DNA from: CAZRHR01 sp964578885
GTDB taxonomy: Bacteria > Bacteroidota > Bacteroidia > CAIKAF01
Direction: 5' to 3'
Assembly: GCA_964578885.1 (NCBI GenBank)
Contig: CAZOEO010000013.1
Span: forward strand, 1-64,000
DNA: 64,000 nucleotides
A model generated the notes under the pieces. It made no database searches. It was not told the DNA's origin and saw only the letters and a program-made list of their open reading frames with translations. The stretch's first letter is position 1. Every line of letters starts with the position of its first letter. Made by a program: the position numbers and the translations under genes. Positions 50,987-59,845 of the stretch are shown piece by piece.

Positions 50987-51937
50987 ATGAAAAAAATCCT
51001 ACTTGCCGGAGCTGTTGTCCTCTTTTCTTACACAAGTCTTGATGCCCAGCAGGCACGATATAAGTCCCGCGATGAATTAATGGACAAATTTGAATTGTCG
51101 GCAGGGATTGGCATGGTCAATTTCCTGGGGGAGTTGGGTGGTGCCAATGATGTGGGCCGCTCTTTCATTTCGGATTTTGAATTTGATGCACTTCGTCCGA
51201 ATTTTCAAATCGGAGCCCGTTTCCGTTGGAATCGGTACCTTGCCTCTAAAGCATTTATCCAATATGGTTGGATCACCGGTAATGATGCCTGGACCCGTGA
51301 CCAATTCCGTAACGACAGAAACCTGTATTTCCGTTCACATCTGTTGGATTTCGGATCCACAGTAGAATTTTACTTTTTGCCGCAATTACCTACCAAGGGT
51401 CGTTACAAAAGAAGAGGTTTACAAGCAAGACAAGGCCGTCCCGTATTGGGTTATATCTCAACCGGTGTCACTGGTTTCTGGTTTGATCCTACCGCAGTAG
51501 ATGCAAATGGTGTCGCCCACTCTTTACAACCACTCGGAACAGAAGGACAATTTATCTTCCCAACCCGCAGCCCTTACAACCGCGTACAAATCGCCATTCC
51601 TATCGGTCTTGGATTCCAATTCCGTTTGTCGGATGATTTCAGCCTGGATGTAGAAGTTTCTTACCGCAAGACATTTACCGATTATATCGATGACGTGTCG
51701 ATGACGTATGTAGACAGAAACCTGTTTGCCAACACCACCGCAGAATATTTCTCTGATCGTGGTTTATACCTTAACCAGGACGATCCAGCTTATCCTTCGA
51801 ACCACGAAACCTTTGGTCCCGGCCAACAGCGTGGTAATCCGCAAGATAATGATGCCATTCTGTACATGAATTTCTCTTTAACATGGAAGTTAGGTGCCAT
51901 GCGTGGAGATCGTGCAAAATACCATCAATCGAACTGA
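50987..51937 (+). CDS. DUF6089 family outer-membrane-like protein
   Basis: 316 residues with a signal peptide (MKKILLAGAVVLFSYTSLDAQ). The mature part is beta-rich with aromatic alternation, opening KFELSAGIGMVNFLGELGGANDVG, the DUF6089 pattern found beside uppS-bamA in Bacteroidota. Probably a small beta barrel in the outer membrane; function unknown. A second copy follows at 51987. Confidence 0.82.
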   Translation: MKKILLAGAVVLFSYTSLDAQQARYKSRDELMDKFELSAGIGMVNFLGELGGANDVGRSFISDFEFDALRPNFQIGARFRWNRYLASKAFIQYGWITGNDAWTRDQFRNDRNLYFRSHLLDFGSTVEFYFLPQLPTKGRYKRRGLQARQGRPVLGYISTGVTGFWFDPTAVDANGVAHSLQPLGTEGQFIFPTRSPYNRVQIAIPIGLGFQFRLSDDFSLDVEVSYRKTFTDYIDDVSMTYVDRNLFANTTAEYFSDRGLYLNQDDPAYPSNHETFGPGQQRGNPQDNDAILYMNFSLTWKLGAMRGDRAKYHQSN

Positions 51938-51986
51938 TTCTTAGTACACAATTTTTCGGCACTGCCGCCGTTCATATTAACCTCTG

Positions 51987-52823
51987 ATGCGTAAGTTGAA
52001 ACGGTTAATCTGGATGGCGGCATTCGCCTTTCTATCGCTTTCTGCTCAAACCCATGAAATCGGGTTGGGCGGAGGAGCCGGTTATTACGTAGGCGATTTG
52101 AATCCCGTACTTCACTGGCGAAATACATATCCCGGTGGAACTCTATTCTATAAATACAATTATGGAAATCACTGGTCTTTTAGAGGAAGTTTAGTGTATA
52201 CGTCTGTTTCAGCCGCAGACTCCTTAGGATTATTCGATTATCAGACCACCCGAAACCTCAGTTTTTCATCCGATATTTTTGAAATTCATGGAGGGGTTGA
52301 GTTTAATTTTTTGCCGTATCGGCCGGGCCGTAACAAAACCAACCGTATCACCCCTTTTATGTTTGCGGGCATTGGCGCATTTCATTTTAATCCACAGGCC
52401 AATTATAACGGAACATTGGTCGATTTAGCCACTTTGGGTACCGAAGGGCAGGGGACAGGATCTTTTCCCGAACGTCGGAGGTACAGCAGAATCGCGGCTG
52501 TTTTACCTTTCGGACTTGGATTCAAATGGCGTTTTGCAGAACGTTGGAGCATGCAGGGCGAATGGGGCATGCGTATGACGCTTACCGATTATTTGGATGA
52601 TGTGAGCACCACCTATGCCAACGAAGCAGAATTGCTGATGGTCGGCGGACAAGTGGCTGTGGAACTCAGCGATCCTTCCATTGGTGGATACAGTGGACCC
52701 ATGAGTAAACAAAACTATATGCGGGGTACCGCCAACGACCTTGATTGGTATTCATTTTTACACCTATCTTTGGTCTATAATATTAAAGATAAAACCATCT
52801 GCTACACGGGCGGCAGAAAATAG
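51987..52823 (+). CDS. DUF6089 family outer-membrane-like protein, second copy
   Basis: 278 residues starting MRKLKRLIWMAAFAFLSLSAQTHEIGLGGGAGYYVGDLNP. It shares the architecture of the first copy (barrel-like, IAAVLPFGLGFKWRFAERWSMQGEWGMR matching IAIPIGLGFQFRLSDDFSLDVEVSYRK) but is clearly divergent, so the duplication is old. It ends 5 bp before uppS, suggesting co-transcription with the envelope genes. Confidence 0.8.
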   Translation: MRKLKRLIWMAAFAFLSLSAQTHEIGLGGGAGYYVGDLNPVLHWRNTYPGGTLFYKYNYGNHWSFRGSLVYTSVSAADSLGLFDYQTTRNLSFSSDIFEIHGGVEFNFLPYRPGRNKTNRITPFMFAGIGAFHFNPQANYNGTLVDLATLGTEGQGTGSFPERRRYSRIAAVLPFGLGFKWRFAERWSMQGEWGMRMTLTDYLDDVSTTYANEAELLMVGGQVAVELSDPSIGGYSGPMSKQNYMRGTANDLDWYSFLHLSLVYNIKDKTICYTGGRK

Positions 52824-52828
52824 CAGAC

Positions 52829-53578
52829 ATGAGCTTACGTGATCAGATTATCCGGGAAAAATTGCCCCAACATGTCGCCATCATTATGGATGGAAATGGA
52901 AGGTGGGCCAAGCAACACGGTAGATTAAGGACCTTCGGACATCAGGCCGGTGTAAAAACGGTACGCGAAATCGTAGAAGCTTCTGCCGAAACAGGCATTC
53001 AATATCTTACCCTTTACACTTTTTCCACTGAAAACTGGAAAAGGCCGTCCTTTGAAATCAATGCCCTGATGGAATTGTTGGTGCGAACCATTGGCCGTGA
53101 AACACCCACCCTTCAGAAAAACAATATCCGGCTTCAAGCCATTGGCAACCTGGAACAGCTGCCGGTTCGGATTCAGAAGCAATTGCAGAAAACCATTCAG
53201 GAAACGGCATCCAACACCGGAACCACGCTTATACTCGCTTTGTCATATTCTGCACGTTGGGAGATTGTACAAGCCACCCAGCGTATTGCCGAAAAAGTAA
53301 AACAAGGTCTTTTAGATCCAAATGAGATCAATGAAGCCGTGTTTACAGGACACCTTTGCACCCGCGATATTCCGGACCCTGAACTACTTATCCGTACCAG
53401 TGGAGAATTCCGGATTTCCAATTACTTGCTGTGGCAGATTGCGTATTCCGAGCTCTACTTCTCTTCGAAACTTTGGCCAGATTTCACCCGAGAAGATTTT
53501 TATACCGCGCTGGTAGATTTTCAACATCGCGAACGCAGATTCGGCGTAACCAGCGAACAACTTATTAATCAGGCCTGA
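52829..53578 (+). CDS. uppS: Isoprenyl transferase (undecaprenyl diphosphate synthase)
   Basis: 249 residues. Motif IIMDGNGRWAKQHGR has the catalytic Asp21, followed by the TLYTFSTENWKRP block and the C-terminal DPELLIRTSGEFRISNYLLWQIAYSELYF. Builds undecaprenyl diphosphate, the lipid carrier for peptidoglycan and O-antigen synthesis. bamA starts 3 bp after its stop. Confidence 0.96.
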   Translation: MSLRDQIIREKLPQHVAIIMDGNGRWAKQHGRLRTFGHQAGVKTVREIVEASAETGIQYLTLYTFSTENWKRPSFEINALMELLVRTIGRETPTLQKNNIRLQAIGNLEQLPVRIQKQLQKTIQETASNTGTTLILALSYSARWEIVQATQRIAEKVKQGLLDPNEINEAVFTGHLCTRDIPDPELLIRTSGEFRISNYLLWQIAYSELYFSSKLWPDFTREDFYTALVDFQHRERRFGVTSEQLINQA

Positions 53579-53580
53579 TA

Positions 53581-56217
53581 ATGAATAAACACTTTTTTTT
53601 AAGCCTGATTTTCACTTGGTGTTTTGGCCTTTTGGCCGTAGCGCAACAGCCCATTTCAATCGATTATGGATTACCCAAGGAATATCTAATTCGCGATGTT
53701 CGGGTAAAAAGTAACTCCGACCAAACGCTCGACAAAGCGGTGGTGTATCTTTCCGGTTTAGAGCCCGGACAAAGAATCCAAATTCCCGGTGACCCGCTTT
53801 CTATGGCCATCAAACGACTTTGGAAAGAAAAGACCTTTTCAGATGTTCGGGTCTTTGCGGAATTAGTTGGCACCGCTACCGTAGATATTATCATTGAAGT
53901 AAAAGAACTTCCGCGGGTACTGAAACCTGTGTTTACCGGGGTAAAAAAGGGCGAACGGGAAGACATGGCCGGGATTGTGAAATGGTATCGGGGAGAAGTG
54001 TTGACGGAGCATTTGCTGAAATTGCTGGAATATCGGATCAAAGATTATTATATTGAAAAAGGCTATCTGGATACACGTGTGGAATTTATGGCGAAACCAG
54101 ACACCACAGCCGGACCGAATTTCGCGGTGCTTCATATTGATGTAGACCGTCGGGAAAAAATTAAAATTGGCTATATCCACATTGCTGGCAACAAAGTAAT
54201 GCCGACGTCTAAAATCAGACGGAAGATGAAAGATGCCATTGTGGAAAAGTCCCGGATGAATCTGGCCAAAGATTTTCTGCTGTTTATGCAAGGCCAGCCG
54301 AAGCCGCGCTATGTAGATTCCATGCTTACCTACCATGGAATCATTAAGCAAACCGTAGAATACATGCGGAATGCCAACCGCATCAATCTGTTTAAAAGTT
54401 CAAAGTATGTAGAATCCGAGTGGGAAACGGCCACCAGAGGCATTATTCGGGAGTACAATACCCTTGGATTCAGAGACGCCCGTTTTGTTCGGGACACAGT
54501 GTACATGAAAGACGGTGAATTATTTGCCGATCTTACTATTTACGAAGGGAACCGTTATTATCACCGGAAAATCACCTGGGTAGGGAATAAAAAATACACC
54601 AGCGGTCGTTTAGACAGTATTCTAAATATTCGCCGCGGAACCATTTACAACCAGGAGGCGCTGGAACGAAAACTCATGTTTAATCCGGCGGGTGGAGACA
54701 TTTCCTCGATGTATCAGGATGAAGGATATTTGTTTTTTCAGATTAATCCGGTAGAAGTGATGGTCGATGGGGATTCTATCGATTTGGAAATCCGGATATT
54801 CGAGGGAAATCAAGCGCGTGTTGGACGGATTCTGGTCACAGGAAACGCCAAAACCAACGACCGGGTCATTCTGAGGGAAATCCGTTGTCGTCCGGGCGAT
54901 TTATATTCCCGTGCCAACATTATCCGTTCTCAGCAAGCCTTGTCGCAGCTTGGTATTTTAAATCCGCAAACCATTGACATACGGCCCAAGCCGAATCCTA
55001 TCGATGGCACGGTAGACATTGAGTTTTATGTAGAAGAAGCGCCATCCGACCAAATTGAGTTGTCTGGAGGTTGGGGTGCGAATCGGGTCATCGGAACCCT
55101 TGGACTCACTTTGAATAATTTTTCGGCGCGAAATCTGTTTCGTCCTAAAACATGGGCACCACTGCCGGCCGGTGACGGTCAGCGCCTTTCGATTCGAGGA
55201 CAGTCCAATGGCCCCAATTTCCAAGCCTATAACTTCTCTTTCAATGAGCCTTGGTTAGGTGGTAAGAAGCCTATATCCTTCGGTGTATTTGTCAATCACT
55301 CACAATTCCGTTTCGGTGGAGTGGATACCAATGCATCGCAATTGGGTAACACGTCTGTGGGACTTACTTTAGGTCGGCAGTTGCGCTGGCCGGATGATTA
55401 CTTTTCCGTTCAGTTTGGCATACGTTATCACCGCTACGATGCCCGGAACTACAATCTTTTCGCCAACAGCGGCACCCGTTTTACCGGGCAATCCAACAAT
55501 ATTGGTATTTCCGCATCCATCAGTCGGAACAGTACAGACCATTTTATTTTTCCACGTAGTGGATCTATGATTACGGCCTCTGTGGAATTTACGCCTCCGT
55601 ACACGGCGATTTCCGGCGCGGATTTATCCAATGTGTCGCTCCAGGAGCGTTATGAGTGGTTGGAATATCATAAATGGAAATTTAAAGCCACCTGGTTCAA
55701 CGACATTACCAAAAGCAAGAACAATCCATTAGTGCTGATGGTACGTACGGAATTTGGATTTTTAGGCCAATACAACGGGCAAATAGGGATTACGCCTTTC
55801 GAACGGTTTTTCCTTGGAGGCGACGGGCTCACCGGTTTCAATATTGATGGTCGGGAAATCATCGCCATGCGTGGTTATCCGAACTTGTCGCTCACCCCCG
55901 GCTATAATGGAACCTCCACTGCCGCGGTGGGTGGAGTTATTTATAACAAGCACACCATGGAACTGCGGTTTCTGGTTTCACCAAATCCACAGGCAACCAT
56001 TTGGGTTCATGGATTTTTGGAGGCCGGAAACTCCTGGGATAAATTTGAGAATTTCACACCTTTCCAGCTTAAGCGTTCTGCCGGAGTCGGTGTTCGCTTT
56101 TTCCTACCGATGTTTGGACTGTTGGGTGTCGATTATGGTTGGGGATTCGATGGTTTACCACCAAACAATCGAGCTCCGGGTGGCCAGTTTCACTTTATGA
56201 TTGGCCAGCAATTCTAA
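53581..56217 (+). CDS. bamA: Outer membrane protein assembly factor BamA
   Basis: 878 residues with a signal peptide (to about 22). POTRA repeats occupy about 35-440, followed by the 16-stranded barrel; the loop-6 signature is MRGYPNLSLTP (the VRGF/Y-type motif). BamA inserts beta-barrel proteins into the outer membrane; in Bacteroidota it commonly sits beside uppS and ompH as here. Confidence 0.96.
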   Translation: MNKHFFLSLIFTWCFGLLAVAQQPISIDYGLPKEYLIRDVRVKSNSDQTLDKAVVYLSGLEPGQRIQIPGDPLSMAIKRLWKEKTFSDVRVFAELVGTATVDIIIEVKELPRVLKPVFTGVKKGEREDMAGIVKWYRGEVLTEHLLKLLEYRIKDYYIEKGYLDTRVEFMAKPDTTAGPNFAVLHIDVDRREKIKIGYIHIAGNKVMPTSKIRRKMKDAIVEKSRMNLAKDFLLFMQGQPKPRYVDSMLTYHGIIKQTVEYMRNANRINLFKSSKYVESEWETATRGIIREYNTLGFRDARFVRDTVYMKDGELFADLTIYEGNRYYHRKITWVGNKKYTSGRLDSILNIRRGTIYNQEALERKLMFNPAGGDISSMYQDEGYLFFQINPVEVMVDGDSIDLEIRIFEGNQARVGRILVTGNAKTNDRVILREIRCRPGDLYSRANIIRSQQALSQLGILNPQTIDIRPKPNPIDGTVDIEFYVEEAPSDQIELSGGWGANRVIGTLGLTLNNFSARNLFRPKTWAPLPAGDGQRLSIRGQSNGPNFQAYNFSFNEPWLGGKKPISFGVFVNHSQFRFGGVDTNASQLGNTSVGLTLGRQLRWPDDYFSVQFGIRYHRYDARNYNLFANSGTRFTGQSNNIGISASISRNSTDHFIFPRSGSMITASVEFTPPYTAISGADLSNVSLQERYEWLEYHKWKFKATWFNDITKSKNNPLVLMVRTEFGFLGQYNGQIGITPFERFFLGGDGLTGFNIDGREIIAMRGYPNLSLTPGYNGTSTAAVGGVIYNKHTMELRFLVSPNPQATIWVHGFLEAGNSWDKFENFTPFQLKRSAGVGVRFFLPMFGLLGVDYGWGFDGLPPNNRAPGGQFHFMIGQQF

Positions 56218-56240
56218 AATTGGTGCGATTTTTGCAAAAC

Positions 56241-56864
56241 ATGTACCCTATGAAATGGCTTAGAATCCTCTTTTTGTTGGTGTTTTGTGCGGTCACCTCG
56301 GTGTCTACAGCCCAACGTTTTGCGTACGTAAATACAGAAACCATCCTGAACGCGCTGCCGGAATACGTAGCCGCGCGCAAGCAACTCAATGAGATTTCAG
56401 CCAAATGGCAAAAAGAAATCGAAGTGCAGCTTGCGGAGGTCGACAAAATGTATCGTGATTATCAGGTAGAACGCATCCTGATGTCCGAAGACATGCGCAT
56501 CAAGCGGGAAGAAGAAATCATTGCCCGCGAAAGAGAAGTAAAAGCATTGCAAAGAAAGCGTTTTGGTCAGGGCGGCGATTTGTTTAAAAAACAGGAAGAA
56601 ATGCTTCGACCTGTCCAGGACAAAGTGTATGAGGCCATAGCGGAAATTGCTGAAACCAAGGGTTATGCCATGGTTTTTGATAAAGCAGGCAGTACTACCG
56701 TCATTTATTCCGGAGTAAAATTCGACTTGTCGGACGAGGTTATCAAGCAATTAGGAGGAACGCCCGGTACCAACTTAATGAAAGAGGGTGGTGGCGATGA
56801 AGGTGAGGAGGAAGAGGACGAGGAAGATGGTTCTGCCCCCGCACCAATCACGCCCAAAAAATGA
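56241..56864 (+). CDS. OmpH/Skp-family periplasmic chaperone
   Basis: About 207 residues from ATG 56241 (or 56250), with a signal peptide (MKWLRILFLLVFCAVTSVSTAQ). The mature part RFAYVNTETILNALPEYVAARKQLNEISAKW...ALQRKRFGQGGDLFKKQEEMLRPVQDKVYEAI is the Skp/OmpH coiled-coil layout. Skp holds unfolded outer-membrane proteins for BamA. Unusual: a strongly acidic tail (GGGDEGEEEEDEEDG) ends the protein. It overlaps murI by 4 bp. Confidence 0.9.
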   Translation: MYPMKWLRILFLLVFCAVTSVSTAQRFAYVNTETILNALPEYVAARKQLNEISAKWQKEIEVQLAEVDKMYRDYQVERILMSEDMRIKREEEIIAREREVKALQRKRFGQGGDLFKKQEEMLRPVQDKVYEAIAEIAETKGYAMVFDKAGSTTVIYSGVKFDLSDEVIKQLGGTPGTNLMKEGGGDEGEEEEDEEDGSAPAPITPKK

Positions 56865-57667
56865 GGTCCAAGCCCATTGGAATTTTCGATTCCGGTGTAG
56901 GCGGACTCACCGTGGCCAGAGCCATTCGCATGGTTTTACCCATGGCTGACATCTGGTATTTTGGTGATACAGAGCATATGCCTTATGGTGAAAAGTCACC
57001 TGCAACCATCCGCGGTTATGTACGAACCATCAGTAAATACTTGCATTTTCGGGGAGCGAGTTCCATCGTGATTGCCTGCAATACAGCATCCGCGCTTGGC
57101 TATGAAGAGGCCGTTTTGGCCTGTCCGGAATTGCCTGTTATCAATGTGATTGATCCGGTGGTAGAATATGTTGCCCAGCATTTTCCACTGTCTGATGTAG
57201 CCGTTATTGGAACGCGCGGTACCATTTCTAGCGGTGTGTATCCTACGCGTTTAGCGTCCGCCGCACCCGGCATGCGAGTTCACACCCTTGCTACACCCAT
57301 TTTAGCGTCTCTAATCGAGGAAAACATCGCCAAACCGGAAGTCATTACCGGAATTGTCTCCCATTATTTGGATCGGCCCGGTATTCGAGATGCCAAAGTG
57401 CTGATTTTAGCTTGTACCCATTATCCATTAATTCGTCAGGAAATCTCTCGGGTCGTCGGTCCGGATGTGATCATCATTGATCCAGGTGAGTGGGTCGCTC
57501 AAACCATTAAGGATCAAATTGGGAATAGTGCAGAGGGAGGTGGCGAAATGTGCTGTGAAGTGTCTGATTATACTGAGGCATTTGCAGATGTCGCCAAACG
57601 CATTTTCGGCGAAAACCTGAAAATGAACGAATATCGCCTGTGGGAAATGCCTCAAAGTAGCGAATGA
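56861..57667 (+). CDS. murI: Glutamate racemase
   Basis: 268 residues. Catalyses L-/D-glutamate interconversion for peptidoglycan. Motifs: IGIFDSGVGGLTV, MPYGEKSP, the first catalytic Cys in VIACNTASALG and the second in LACTHYPLIRQEI. Coupled to ompH by ATGA. Confidence 0.96.
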   Translation: MRSKPIGIFDSGVGGLTVARAIRMVLPMADIWYFGDTEHMPYGEKSPATIRGYVRTISKYLHFRGASSIVIACNTASALGYEEAVLACPELPVINVIDPVVEYVAQHFPLSDVAVIGTRGTISSGVYPTRLASAAPGMRVHTLATPILASLIEENIAKPEVITGIVSHYLDRPGIRDAKVLILACTHYPLIRQEISRVVGPDVIIIDPGEWVAQTIKDQIGNSAEGGGEMCCEVSDYTEAFADVAKRIFGENLKMNEYRLWEMPQSSE

Positions 57668-57872
57668 TTGGGTGTGATATTTACAAGTGACATTTTGTTA
57701 ATTTCGTTTTTTACGCTATTCCACAGAGGCTTATTCTGCTAACATGTAAGTCGCCTCAACGAATTTTCTTTTTCCGCGCAAATGACATTTTCCGCGAACA
57801 TCACTTCTAACTGTTTTTCTGAGATGGAAGTTCGAATAGTTGGATTTTGTTGACCCAAATGGACGGTTCTCC

Positions 57873-58159
57873 ACTCCGGGTAAAAACCCACCCCATCCAG
57901 TAGACAAATTACGACAGCGGACAAAAATTATTCGGAGAGGATCCTGATATAAACGATAAAAATTGGATGGCTATTTTGAGATTTTTTTCCCAAAATCCAA
58001 ATGAAAATTTTCTTGAAGTCGGAAAATTGAAACGTATTCAGGGCGTTTCAGGGGTCGGTTTTCCCGGGGGCCACCACTCCTCCTCCCCAGGCGACAAGCT
58101 ACAAATTTCTCGTGACCTGATTCGGCAATTATCCGTTTATAAACGATTAAAATCGGCTA
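57873..58159. repeat. 287-bp direct repeat, copy 1
   Basis: Direct repeat with 58309-58595, offset 436 bp, 4 substitutions in 287. Core 57948-58156 is bounded by 19-nt near-direct repeats (TATAAACGATAAAAATTGG at 57948-57966 and a version with two changes at 58138-58156). Includes a frame 57967-58164 starting MAILRFFSQNPNENFLEVG. Confidence 0.9.
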
Positions 58160-58308
58160 AGTAAAAAGTCGATTTCCAATCCGTTTGGATGGTTTCCCTG
58201 GATTTCAAAATGGATACAGGCTTTGATGATTGTGTAAAGCGCAGGCGAAAATGAATTTTTCCCCAAATGGAAGTTTAATGATTTCCGACAAAAACCTTTT
58301 CTGTCGTA

Positions 58309-58595
58309 ACTCCGGGTAAAAACCCACCCCATCCCGTGGACAAATTACGACAGCGGACAAAAATTATTCGGAGAGGATCCTGATATAAACGATAAAAATT
58401 GGATGGCTATTTTGAGATTTTTTTCCCAAAATCCAAATGAAAATTTTCTTGAAGTCGGAAAATTGAAACGTATTCAGGGCGTTTCAGGGGTCGGTTTTCC
58501 CGGGGGCCACCACTCCTCCTCCCCAGGCGACAAGCTACAAATTTCTCATGACCTGATTCGGCAATTAACCGTTTATAAACGATTAAAATCGGCTA
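58309..58595. repeat. 287-bp direct repeat, copy 2
   Basis: Second copy. The same 19-nt edges are at 58384-58402 and 58574-58592. The frame here (58403-58639) extends past the repeat. The two substitutions in the frame (Arg to His, Ser to Thr) are both non-synonymous. Confidence 0.9.
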
Positions 58596-58730
58596 TCGAG
58601 CCGCCTGGATCATCCAAATACATCCAACGACTTAGATGATGAACCAGCGATTCTTCTCTTCAGAAAATGGGAGAAAACAACGGCAGTTTGCCGATATTCG
58701 TTTGGTTTAATGCTCCCGACTTAGCAGTAA

Positions 58731-59510
58731 TCAGATCTCGTCTTTTTTCGTGATTTCCGGCTGTGGACGGGTTTTCTTTTGCCGTCTCAGGTTCATGAAT
58801 TCCACGGCTAGGGCATATACGACACCAAAATACAAATAGCCTTTCGGGATTTCTTCATGCACACCTTCCAGCATCAGCATAAAGCCGATGAGAATCAGAA
58901 ATGACAGTGCCAGCATTTGGAGCGATGGATTGCGGTTGATGAAGCGGCTGATGGGACCGGCAAAAACCATCATGACCAATACGGAGATGATGACCGCAAC
59001 CACCATGACCGCAATTTGTTGGGTTAAACCCACGGCCGTGAGAATGGAGTCGAACGAAAACACCAAATCCAGTAAGATAATTTGCACTAGAATGGCTGGA
59101 ATAGAGACCTTTTTAGCCGAAACATGGGCTTCATGATCTTTTCCTTCCATTTTGCTGTAAATCTCTGTGGTACTTTTGGCCATGAGAAAAAGTCCACCCA
59201 CCAAAAGAATGAGGTCACGGCCACTTATCGCTAGCGGTTGTTCTAAAATAGGACCAATCTGAAGGGCGGGAATGGTGAATAATGGGGCCTTAAAGCCAAG
59301 AATGATATTGATACCCAGAAGCAGTAAAATACGAAATCCCATGGCCAACATGAGACCGATGTTGCGCACTTTTCTTTGTTGCTCACCCGGTAAACGATTG
59401 GAAACAATAGAAATAAAAATCACATTATCAATGCCCAATACAATTTCAAGAAAAGTAAGGGTCACCAGTGATATCCAGGCTTCAGAAGTTGCAAAAACGG
59501 AAAAGTCCAT
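58731..59510 (-). CDS. TerC family membrane protein
   Basis: 259 residues with about seven membrane segments. Opening MDFSVFATSEAWISLVTLTFLEIVLGIDNVIFISIVSNRLP and later LLDLVFSFDSILTAVGLTQQIAVM contain the two acidic transmembrane motifs (EIVLGIDN and DLVFSFDS) of TerC. Members are linked to tellurite resistance and to metal (manganese) export. It starts 4 nt after a TAACTTCG box, and is in the same direction as the genes upstream of it, the first of which is the DUF4296 lipoprotein ending 10 bp away. Confidence 0.9.
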   Translation of the reverse strand: MDFSVFATSEAWISLVTLTFLEIVLGIDNVIFISIVSNRLPGEQQRKVRNIGLMLAMGFRILLLLGINIILGFKAPLFTIPALQIGPILEQPLAISGRDLILLVGGLFLMAKSTTEIYSKMEGKDHEAHVSAKKVSIPAILVQIILLDLVFSFDSILTAVGLTQQIAVMVVAVIISVLVMMVFAGPISRFINRNPSLQMLALSFLILIGFMLMLEGVHEEIPKGYLYFGVVYALAVEFMNLRRQKKTRPQPEITKKDEI

Positions 59511-59514
59511 AGTG

Positions 59515-59522
59515 CGAAGTTA
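59515..59522 (-). promoter_or_regulatory. Putative -7 box abutting the TerC start
   Basis: Minus-strand TAACTTCG, then CACT, then ATG 59510 (4-nt gap). It overlaps the last codons of the upstream lipoprotein gene. Confidence 0.4.
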
Positions 59523-59843
59523 AAAGGTGGAGGATTGTATTTGTTCGAGTTGTTGGCCGACTTTTTCATAAATATCGTCCATTTTTTCGGGTCGTTCCAA
59601 ATACCAATATAAGGTTTGTTGGAAATCTGCAGTGTCTATTTTTTGGTGTTGCAAAACCTGGTTATACAGCGCTTTGCGATCTGTTTGGAAAAGGGGATCA
59701 ATCCATTGGAGGTCAGCGGCGGATTCTGCCAAATGAAGCTGTACGATTCCTTGGATAAAGGCATCCTCTTTGAGCGGTGGGCCCTGCTTGGCATTTGGAT
59801 GGCAGGCGAGTAGCAAAGCCATCAGGAAAAAGCCGCGGATCAT
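59520..59843 (-). CDS. DUF4296 lipoprotein
   Basis: 107 residues beginning MIRGFFLMALLLACHPN, a lipoprotein signal with Cys14. The body (EDAFIQGIVQLHLAESAADL...LYNQVLQHQKIDTADFQQTLYWYLERPEKMDDIYEKVGQQLEQI) matches DUF4296, a short helical Bacteroidota family of unknown function. It follows the coiled-coil gene by 2 bp. Confidence 0.85.
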   Translation of the reverse strand: MIRGFFLMALLLACHPNAKQGPPLKEDAFIQGIVQLHLAESAADLQWIDPLFQTDRKALYNQVLQHQKIDTADFQQTLYWYLERPEKMDDIYEKVGQQLEQIQSSTF

Positions 59844-59845
59844 AA

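Larger units (their letters stand above)
57668..58730. other. Gene-poor 1.06-kb region holding a duplicated 287-bp element
   Basis: No supported protein-coding gene. Holds two copies of a 287-bp sequence (57873-58159 and 58309-58595); each includes a short frame (65 and 78 codons) whose status is doubtful. An inverted repeat CTGTCGTAA (58301-58309) / TTACGACAG (58345-58353) straddles the left edge of the second copy. The left 205 bp of the region is AT-rich with no notable features. Confidence 0.75.
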
